Part shown: positions 54,235-61,078 of the stretch, piece by piece
Position numbering within the stretch: the stretch's first letter is position 1
How the letters are laid out: each line of letters opens with the position of its first letter
DNA from: Pontimicrobium sp. SW4
Lineage (GTDB): Bacteria; Bacteroidota; Bacteroidia; Flavobacteriales; Flavobacteriaceae
Direction: 5' to 3'
DNA: 64,000 bases
Assembly (NCBI RefSeq): GCF_039954625.1
Contig: NZ_CP157199.1
Location: 2,852,001-2,916,000, forward strand
Position numbers and translations under genes: made by a program
Notes under the pieces: model-generated
Told to the model about the DNA's origin: nothing
Seen by the model: only the letters and a program-made list of their open reading frames with translations
The model's database searches: none

Positions 54235-56013
54235 ATGGCAAACAATACCTTACTTGCAAGAGTACTTCTTTGGCGATACAAATACATATCGCACAAAAAT
54301 TTTGTTTTCCTATTAAGTATGCTTATTGGTTTATTGGCAGGGTTGGTCTCGGTAACTATTAAAAACATTACCTACTCTATTGAGTGGTTGTTAGAGCAAA
54401 GTATTATTCTATCTAAAGAGTATTTATACTTTATTTTACCAACTATTGGCTTATTTTTGGTGTATTTATTTGTTAGATATGTATCTAAGAAACCTATCGA
54501 GCACGCGATTCCTTCAATACTCTTTTCTTTATCAAAAAAAAGCGGATTACTTAACCGAAATAAAATATACTATCCTTTAATAACTGCCCCATTAACAGTT
54601 GGGTTTGGTGGTTCGGTAGGATTACTGGGACCTGCAATTGCTTCTGCTTCTGCAATAAGCTCAAATATTGGTCAACTGTTTCATATTGACAGAAAAACAC
54701 GAACACTTCTAATTGGTTGTGCATCAGCTGGAGCAATAGCGTCTATTTTTAAATCACCAATCGCAGCTATTATTTTTGCAATCGAGGTTTTTAGTTTAGA
54801 CTTAACATTTGCTTCATTATTGCCATTACTGATAGCTTCTGTGTCTTCGGTGTTGACATCCTACTTTTTTGTAGGTGATGACACTATTTTTAATTTCACA
54901 GTTTCCGATAAGTTTGCAATTAATGATACGCTTTTCTATATCGTTTTAGGAATTGGAACTGGGATAGCGTCCATTTATTTTTCAAAAATTTACTTTGCAA
55001 TCATCAAGTTTTTTAACCGTTTTAATACTAAAAGAAAAAAATTACTCTTTGGTGGTTTGGTTATTGGAGTGATGCTCTATTTTATTCCACCATTATATGG
55101 TGAAGGTTTTGGTTTTATTAACGACTTAATGGCTGGAAATCATCTTGACGCCTTAGGAAAAACACCTTTTGATAGTTATTTAGATAACATTTGGGTGGTC
55201 ATTGCATTACTTATAGGTATTACCATTTTTAAAGCAGTTGCAATGACGACTACACTTGCGGCTGGTGGTGTTGGCGGTATAATTATCCCTACGCTTGTTA
55301 TGGGTAGTGCATTAGGAAATGTAGTAGCAAAAATTATTAACAATTTAGGATTAGATTTTCAAGTATCCGAAGCAAATTTCACTTTAGTAGGTATGGCTGG
55401 TTTAATTGCTGGTGTTTTACATGCGCCATTAACTGCCATATTCTTAATTGCAGAAATTACTGGAGGTTATGAGTTATTCATCCCATTAATGATAACTGTC
55501 TCTATGTCGTTTATAATAACAAAAAACGCAGTTGAGCATACAATATACACTAAAGAATTAGCTGAAAAAGGTGCACTGCTAACACATAATAAAGACCAAA
55601 GTGTTTTAACCTTAATGAGCCTTGATAGTGTCATAGAAAAAGATTTCATAGTGCTTCATCCTGAAATGTCTTTGGGCGATATGCTTAAAAATGGCGTTTC
55701 AAAATCTAGTCGAAATCTCTTTCCTGTCGTAGATGAATCTCATGTTTTGGTTGGCATTATTTTACTGGATGATATTAGAACCGTCATGTTCGACCAATCA
55801 TTATACGAAACAACTTCTGTTCAAACATTTATGAGCAACCCACCAGAATTTATCGATTATGAAAACGATTCGATGAAACAAGTCATGAAGAAATTTCAAA
55901 CGTCTGGTGCTTGGAATCTTCCTGTAATTAAACAAGGAACATATCTAGGGTTTGTGTCAAAATCAAAATTATTAACCGCGTATAGACGCGAATTAATTAA
56001 TTTTACATCATGA
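54235..56013 (+). CDS. ClC family chloride channel/transporter with CBS domains and altered gate
   Basis: A 592-residue inner-membrane protein: an approximately 425-residue ClC core followed by two CBS domains (about 450-590, DFIVLHPEMSLGDMLKNG; VQTFMSNPPEFIDY). The filter segment GGIIIPTLVMGSALG matches the GxFxP region. The usual GxEGP motif reads GLLGP, so the gating Glu (Glu148 of E. coli ClC) is Leu131. In the helix with IIFAIEVF the position of the proton Glu203 appears to be Val185. Loss of both points to passive channel behaviour instead of H+/Cl- exchange. The overlap of 4 nt with the next gene implies one transcript. Confidence 0.88.
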   Translation: MANNTLLARVLLWRYKYISHKNFVFLLSMLIGLLAGLVSVTIKNITYSIEWLLEQSIILSKEYLYFILPTIGLFLVYLFVRYVSKKPIEHAIPSILFSLSKKSGLLNRNKIYYPLITAPLTVGFGGSVGLLGPAIASASAISSNIGQLFHIDRKTRTLLIGCASAGAIASIFKSPIAAIIFAIEVFSLDLTFASLLPLLIASVSSVLTSYFFVGDDTIFNFTVSDKFAINDTLFYIVLGIGTGIASIYFSKIYFAIIKFFNRFNTKRKKLLFGGLVIGVMLYFIPPLYGEGFGFINDLMAGNHLDALGKTPFDSYLDNIWVVIALLIGITIFKAVAMTTTLAAGGVGGIIIPTLVMGSALGNVVAKIINNLGLDFQVSEANFTLVGMAGLIAGVLHAPLTAIFLIAEITGGYELFIPLMITVSMSFIITKNAVEHTIYTKELAEKGALLTHNKDQSVLTLMSLDSVIEKDFIVLHPEMSLGDMLKNGVSKSSRNLFPVVDESHVLVGIILLDDIRTVMFDQSLYETTSVQTFMSNPPEFIDYENDSMKQVMKKFQTSGAWNLPVIKQGTYLGFVSKSKLLTAYRRELINFTS

Positions 56014-56234
56014 AATATGTAATCTGGCTTTTTTTTATAGCATCACTAGCAAGCATAATCGCTGGCTACTTTTTTGATTTAGACTACTCTAAAAAATTAA
56101 TTGGATTTGGAGTTGTTGGCTTATTCTTTATAGTATTCCCATTATTTTCTTATTATAGATGGAAAGACAAAAAAGTCGAAGATTATATGTTAACAAAAGA
56201 AAATATAGACAAGATGCGTGAAAATCAGAAATAA
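56010..56234 (+). CDS. small two-TM membrane protein coupled to the ClC gene
   Basis: A 74-residue protein with two hydrophobic segments (residues 2-20 and 33-49) and a charged C-terminal tail (RWKDKKVEDYMLTKENIDKM). Not recognised. It overlaps the ClC gene by 4 nt (ATGA), so it is translated with it and may be an accessory subunit; function is unknown. Confidence 0.65.
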   Translation: MKYVIWLFFIASLASIIAGYFFDLDYSKKLIGFGVVGLFFIVFPLFSYYRWKDKKVEDYMLTKENIDKMRENQK

Positions 56235-56251
56235 AAAAATTAATGCTTACA

Positions 56252-56701
56252 TCAATTTAAATTTCGTCGCTTAATAAAAAACTGTTTCATTAAATTTGAA
56301 GCCTCATCTGCCATGACACCTCCCTTAATTTTAGTTTTTGGATGTAGCTGGGTTCCCATTACACCACATCCTCTTTTTTCGTCTTTAGCTCCATAAACTA
56401 TCTTACTAATTTGACTCCAATATAAAGCTCCTGCACACATTTGGCAAGGTTCTAAAGTGACATACAAAGTGCAATTTTGAAGATATTTTCCTCCTAAAAA
56501 ATTTGAAGCGGCAGTAATGGCTTGCATTTCGGCATGGGCAGTCACATCATTAAGTAATTCTGTAAGGTTATGTGCTCGAGCAATTACTCTATCATTAACA
56601 ACTACGATAGCGCCTACAGGGATTTCTCCTTTATCAAAAGCTATTTCTGCTTCTTGCAGAGCTTTTTTCATAAAATAAGTATCGTCAAAAGGATTCTCCA
56701 T
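56252..56701 (-). CDS. tadA: tRNA adenosine(34) deaminase-like nucleoside deaminase
   Basis: A 149-residue zinc-dependent cytidine/adenosine deaminase fold protein. Seen: DVTAHAEMQAI with His-Ala-Glu (zinc ligand His and catalytic Glu) and TLEPCQMCAGALYWSQISKI with the PCxxC zinc ligands. The ALYWSQI segment is the TadA-type pattern; TadA makes inosine-34 in tRNA-Arg. A guanine deaminase is a less likely alternative. A -7 box ends 5 nt before its ATG. Confidence 0.88.
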   Translation of the reverse strand: MENPFDDTYFMKKALQEAEIAFDKGEIPVGAIVVVNDRVIARAHNLTELLNDVTAHAEMQAITAASNFLGGKYLQNCTLYVTLEPCQMCAGALYWSQISKIVYGAKDEKRGCGVMGTQLHPKTKIKGGVMADEASNLMKQFFIKRRNLN

Positions 56702-56706
56702 AAACG

Positions 56707-56714
56707 CAAAAATA
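56707..56714 (-). promoter_or_regulatory. -7 element for tadA
   Basis: On the minus strand TATTTTTG, followed by 5 nt and the ATG. Confidence 0.6.
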
Positions 56715-56780
56715 CAATTTCTAATGGTTTATTATTGCTTCGGCAAGAAGTTTGATAAACAATATTTAAATCTTCTTATT

Positions 56781-57785
56781 ATGAAAAACTACTACTCTAT
56801 TTCAATTCCAAAACCTTGTCATGAAGACTGGAATACTATGACTCCAAAAGAAAAAGGAAGATTCTGTGATTCTTGTTCTAAAACTGTTATCGATTTTACA
56901 AACATGAGAACTCATGAAATTCAAGATTTCATAATCAAAAATAAAAATAATCGCATCTGTGGCCATTTTAAGCAAACACAATTGGACAGTATTAATTTAC
57001 GTATTCCTTCTCATGTTTTATCAAAAAAGCATAGCTTTAACAAGTTGTTTTTGATAGCATTAATGATTATTATGGGGACTTCATTGTTTAGCTGTACAAA
57101 TAAAAGAGGTAAGAAACAGAAAATTGATAGTGTCGAGGTTATTGACACCTTAAATAAAAAGGCAATAAACATAATTGAGTTGGTGCCAACAATTAATACA
57201 GATTCAATTTCAAAAAAAACTGCTAAAACAAATCCCGAGGAAACAAAAATAATAGAGCCACAAATCGATGGTGAAATAATTATTGAAACTACAGGCGATA
57301 TTGATGTTATTGAAAATGAAACCCTTGAAGTTGATTCAATAAAAGTAATTGAACCACCTGAAATTGAAGTAGTGTTTGGAATCATAGAAATTCCTAAATG
57401 CCCTGGTTCAAAAAAAACTCCAACAGATCCTTATAATTTCATTGAAGTAGAGACACCTCCAAAATTTAAAAGTACAAATGAAGAGTTAACCAATAGTGAA
57501 TTAAAAACTGATTTTGAAAAGAAAATAGCTGATTTCGTAAGTGAAAATTTCAATATCCCCCAAGAGGATATAAATTTGAAAGGAAAACAAAGAGTTAGTA
57601 CGCAATTCAAAATTGATAGCCTTGGTCTTGTTAAAGATATTCGAGTCCGTTCGCCTTATAAATGGTTAGAAAAAGAAGCCATAAGAACACTTTCATTATT
57701 ACCAAAGCTTATTCCTGCAAAACATAATGAGAAACCAGTTGAAATGCTTTATTCGCTACCAATAATTTTTCAAGTAGAAGAATAA
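56781..57785 (+). CDS. TonB-like energy transducer with N-terminal Cys domain
   Basis: A 334-residue protein in three parts. Residues 1-75 are a Cys-bearing domain with no signal peptide (SIPKPCHEDWNTMTPKEKGR, then FCDSCSKTVIDF, and ICGHF; Cys13, Cys29, Cys32, Cys60). A single TM follows (LFLIALMIIMGTSLFSC). The periplasmic part is a long acidic and Ile-rich linker and a C-terminal TonB domain (STQFKIDSLGLVKDIRV). It should pass ExbB/ExbD energy to TonB-dependent receptors, and the cytoplasmic Cys set may bind zinc or sense redox. The start at 56781 is chosen over 56724 for the conserved MKNYYSISIPKPCHE N-terminus. Confidence 0.75.
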   Translation: MKNYYSISIPKPCHEDWNTMTPKEKGRFCDSCSKTVIDFTNMRTHEIQDFIIKNKNNRICGHFKQTQLDSINLRIPSHVLSKKHSFNKLFLIALMIIMGTSLFSCTNKRGKKQKIDSVEVIDTLNKKAINIIELVPTINTDSISKKTAKTNPEETKIIEPQIDGEIIIETTGDIDVIENETLEVDSIKVIEPPEIEVVFGIIEIPKCPGSKKTPTDPYNFIEVETPPKFKSTNEELTNSELKTDFEKKIADFVSENFNIPQEDINLKGKQRVSTQFKIDSLGLVKDIRVRSPYKWLEKEAIRTLSLLPKLIPAKHNEKPVEMLYSLPIIFQVEE

Positions 57786-57794
57786 TAATTCTTG

Positions 57795-57802
57795 TACTTT
57801 TG
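57795..57802 (+). promoter_or_regulatory. -7 element for dxs
   Basis: TACTTTTG, followed by 4 nt and the GTG start at 57807. The box lies after a possible TTG start at 57792, which argues against that longer start. Confidence 0.6.
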
Positions 57803-57806
57803 CTTT

Positions 57807-59558
57807 GTGCAAAACAAACTTTTAAATCATATTAATTCCCCTAAAGAATTACGTCAACTTAAACAAGGTGACTTACCTCAACTTGCAAAAGAATTGCGTG
57901 ATTTCATCATTAATATTGTGGCTACTAAAGAAGGTCATTTAGGAGCAAGTTTAGGTGTAGTTGAATTAACTATTGCACTACATTATGTATTTAACACACC
58001 TGAAGATTTACTCATTTGGGATGTTGGTCATCAAGCGTATGGTCACAAAATTTTAACTGGAAGAAAAGACAGCTTTAATACCAATAGGCAATTTAAAGGC
58101 ATTAGTGGTTTTCCTAAACGTGAAGAAAGTGTATATGATGCCTTTGGTGTAGGACATTCTTCAACGTCTATTTCAGCAGCTTTGGGTATGGCAATTGCCT
58201 CAAAGTTAAAAGGCGAAAACAAACAACACATTGCGGTTATTGGTGATGCATCTATTGCCAGCGGAATGGCTTTTGAAGGCTTAAATCATGCAGGTGTAAC
58301 TGATGCTAATGTTCTAATTATTTTAAACGATAATGCGATAGGAATTGATCCAAGTGTTGGTGCTTTAAAACAGTATTTAACGAATGTTAAAAAAGGAACT
58401 CAAAAACAAGACAATATTTTTGAAGCTTTGAATTTTGATTATTCTGGTCCAATTGACGGTCATAATATTGATAAACTTGTTGTAGAATTAGAGCGACTAA
58501 AAACAGTTAAAGGCCCTAAATTATTACATGTTATTACCAAAAAAGGTAAAGGACTAAAGCAAGCCGAAGAAAACCAAGTAACCTATCATGCTCCTGGGAA
58601 ATTTAATGCTTCTACTGGAGACTTAATTTTAAAAGAGCCTTCAAAGTTTACAAAGTTTCAAGATGTTTTTGGGCTTACTATTGTTGAACTAGCAAAAGAA
58701 AACAAAAATATTATAGGAATTACGCCAGCAATGCCAACGGGAAGTTCACTTAAATGCATGATGGATATTTATCCGGAAAGAGCTTTTGATGTTGGAATCG
58801 CTGAACAACATGCAGTCACTCTTGCTGCAGGAATGGCAACTCAAGGCTTAGTCCCTTTTTGTAATATTTATTCAACGTTTTTGCAACGCGCTTACGACCA
58901 AATAATACATGATGTAGCTATACAAAAACTACCCGTTATTTTTTGCTTAGATCGTGCTGGTTTAGTTGGTGAAGATGGTGCAACACATCACGGTGTTTTC
59001 GATTTGGCGTATTTAAGGTGTATTCCAAATCTTATTGTTTTTGCTCCTAGAAATGAAATAGAGTTACGAAACATTATGTACACTGCACAACTTGGATTAG
59101 AGCTTCCAATTACAATTAGATATCCTAGAGGAAATGGTCATATTGAAGATTGGAAACAACCATTTGTTAAGATAGACATTGGAAAGGGTGAGTTATTAAA
59201 AAAAGGTAAAGATGTTGCTGTTTTAAGCTTAGGAGCCATTGCTAAAAACGTTTCCGAAGCTATTGAGAGCTTAGATATCTCACATTACGATATGAGGTTT
59301 CTTAAACCAATAGACGAAAACTTACTGCATCAAATATTCAAAAGCTATCAAATAGTTATCACTGTAGAAGATGGTACTATTAAAGGTGGGCTTGGAAGTG
59401 AGATATTAGAATTTGCATCAAAAAACGGTTACACAAACATCGTAAAAATCATTGGAATTCCTGATGAGTTTATTGAACATGGTAATATACACGAGTTACA
59501 AAAGGATATTAGTTTAGATGCTGAAGGTATACGAAACGCTATAGTTAATATACTATAA
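57807..59558 (+). CDS. dxs: 1-deoxy-D-xylulose-5-phosphate synthase
   Basis: First enzyme of the MEP isoprenoid pathway (pyruvate plus glyceraldehyde 3-phosphate to DXP), ThDP-dependent, 583 residues. Seen: GHLGASLGVVELTIALHYVF, WDVGHQAYGHKILTGR, the ThDP site GDASIASGMAFEGLNHAG with NDNAIGI, and DVGIAEQHAVTLAAGMATQG. It supplies precursors for the polyprenyl synthase encoded elsewhere in the window. The GTG start at 57807 is preferred because the promoter box overlaps the longer frame. The stop abuts the convergent dGTPase gene. Confidence 0.95.
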   Translation: MQNKLLNHINSPKELRQLKQGDLPQLAKELRDFIINIVATKEGHLGASLGVVELTIALHYVFNTPEDLLIWDVGHQAYGHKILTGRKDSFNTNRQFKGISGFPKREESVYDAFGVGHSSTSISAALGMAIASKLKGENKQHIAVIGDASIASGMAFEGLNHAGVTDANVLIILNDNAIGIDPSVGALKQYLTNVKKGTQKQDNIFEALNFDYSGPIDGHNIDKLVVELERLKTVKGPKLLHVITKKGKGLKQAEENQVTYHAPGKFNASTGDLILKEPSKFTKFQDVFGLTIVELAKENKNIIGITPAMPTGSSLKCMMDIYPERAFDVGIAEQHAVTLAAGMATQGLVPFCNIYSTFLQRAYDQIIHDVAIQKLPVIFCLDRAGLVGEDGATHHGVFDLAYLRCIPNLIVFAPRNEIELRNIMYTAQLGLELPITIRYPRGNGHIEDWKQPFVKIDIGKGELLKKGKDVAVLSLGAIAKNVSEAIESLDISHYDMRFLKPIDENLLHQIFKSYQIVITVEDGTIKGGLGSEILEFASKNGYTNIVKIIGIPDEFIEHGNIHELQKDISLDAEGIRNAIVNIL

Positions 59559-60896
59559 CGTCATTCCCATTAGTTTTTTATAGGTTAAAATAGCATTACT
59601 ATCAGACAATAATGATACGTAATGACATACACTCAACACCCTATTATAAAGGTTATCATCATTGGCTTTTACAGAACTAGGAAGTGTTTTTAAAATTAAT
59701 TTATCATAATTAGAAGCATGATTTTCATAGCAACTATTCACTGCCGAAATGTAGGTGTCCAAAAGTTTGGTAATAACCTCATACCCAGAAATTTCTTTTT
59801 CAATAACTTCTTTTGATTGGTAAATGTTTTCAACACTTAATTTAATAATATCATTAATCTGTGCTTCATACATACTTTTATCTAAAAGTGCACAATCAAA
59901 ATCACCATTTAAAATAGCATCTTCATGTTTCATGAAAATATCTACTGTTTCATTTATAAGTGTCCCAATAGCCAAAGCTCGTAAATACCCTACACGGTCT
60001 TCTCTAGTTGAAAGCGCATAATAATTTTCAGGCTTAATAGTATTTCTAATTATTTTAGATAGATATTCCAACGCAAATTCCTCTGGTATTAATCCAAGAT
60101 TAATACCATCTTCGAAATCAATTATTGTATAACAAATATCATCGGCTGCCTCTACTAAAAAGGCTAAAGGGTGTCTAGCAAAACTCACATTGCTTCCAGT
60201 TCTTGTAGCTTTTAAGCCAAGTTCATTTGCAATATCTAAAAAACCTTCTTTTTCACTTTGAAAAAAACCATACTTTTTATCTGCAATATGGCTAGTTGCT
60301 TTTTTAGGTAATGACTCTTTAGGGTATTTTGTAAAAGCTCCTAAAGTAGCGTAGCTTAAACGAAGCCCTCCTTCTCTACCTTCTCTAGATTGAGTTGCAA
60401 TTTTAAATCCGTTAGCATTGCCTTCAAAATCACACAAATCTTGATATTCTTTTGAGCTTAATCTATCTTTAAAAGCTTTACCATTTCCTTTAGAAAAATA
60501 TTGCCCAATAGCCTTTTCTCCAGAATGACCAAAAGGCGGATTCCCAATATCATGCGCTAACGCAGCAGAAGCTACAATAGCTCCAAAATCATTAGCCTGA
60601 TATCCATGAATTTCCTGTAAATGTGGATGCTTTTCTAAAACTCTCAATCCTACTTGCCTCCCCAAAGAACGACCAACAACACTTACTTCTAAACTATGTG
60701 TGAGTCTTGTGTGTACAAAATCTGTTTGCGATAAAGGAATGACTTGTGTTTTATCTTGTAGGCTTCTAAACTCCGAAGAAAAAATAATGCGATCGTAGTC
60801 TACTTCAAAACCAAGACGTGTTTCATCTTGTTCCTTTCGTAATCTTTTATTAGTATCTCCGTAACGCTTTAAAGAGAGTAATTGTTCCCAATTCAT
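59553..60896 (-). CDS. dgt: dGTPase-like dNTP triphosphohydrolase
   Basis: HD-domain hydrolase that splits dGTP or other dNTPs into nucleoside and triphosphate; 447 residues. Seen: TRLTHSLEVSVVGRSLGRQV (metal-binding His and Arg), AHDIGNPPFGHSGEKAIGQY (the HD pair), LAFLVEAADDICYTIIDFED and the N-terminal EQDETRLGFEVDYDRIIFSS. Length is close to the E. coli Dgt class. Its 3' end overlaps dxs by 6 bp. A -7-like box (AAATTTTG) ends 4 nt before its ATG. Confidence 0.9.
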   Translation of the reverse strand: MNWEQLLSLKRYGDTNKRLRKEQDETRLGFEVDYDRIIFSSEFRSLQDKTQVIPLSQTDFVHTRLTHSLEVSVVGRSLGRQVGLRVLEKHPHLQEIHGYQANDFGAIVASAALAHDIGNPPFGHSGEKAIGQYFSKGNGKAFKDRLSSKEYQDLCDFEGNANGFKIATQSREGREGGLRLSYATLGAFTKYPKESLPKKATSHIADKKYGFFQSEKEGFLDIANELGLKATRTGSNVSFARHPLAFLVEAADDICYTIIDFEDGINLGLIPEEFALEYLSKIIRNTIKPENYYALSTREDRVGYLRALAIGTLINETVDIFMKHEDAILNGDFDCALLDKSMYEAQINDIIKLSVENIYQSKEVIEKEISGYEVITKLLDTYISAVNSCYENHASNYDKLILKTLPSSVKANDDNLYNRVLSVCHYVSLLSDSNAILTYKKLMGMTL

Positions 60897-60964
60897 AGTT
60901 CAAAATTTGAGGCTGTAAGATACATATTTTCAATGTTAAATAATTGTTTTCAAATAATTAAGAA

Positions 60965-61049
60965 TTGACTATTTCGTAACAATAACATAACCCTTTTGTT
61001 ACCGAGCTTTAACCTACGATTAACCTCAACTTTACAATGTGTAGGTTTC
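60965..61049 (+). promoter_or_regulatory. array of 11-bp direct repeats with a -7 element
   Basis: Seven successive 11-bp units start at 60965, 60976, 60987, 60998, 61009, 61020 and 61031. Their first five bases are TTGAC, GTAAC, ATAAC, GTTAC, TTAAC, TTAAC and TTTAC. The last unit abuts TAGGTTTC (61042-61049), close to TAnnTTTG. One-helical-turn repeats up to the -33 position are typical of PhoB/OmpR-type activator binding. Confidence 0.6.
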
Positions 61050-61078
61050 TTTGCAGCAATAAAAAAGTACAAAAACTA

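Noticed and set aside
57792..57806. TTG start for dxs, five codons upstream
   Set aside because: The -7 element at 57795-57802 lies after this codon, so it would not be transcribed from that promoter.
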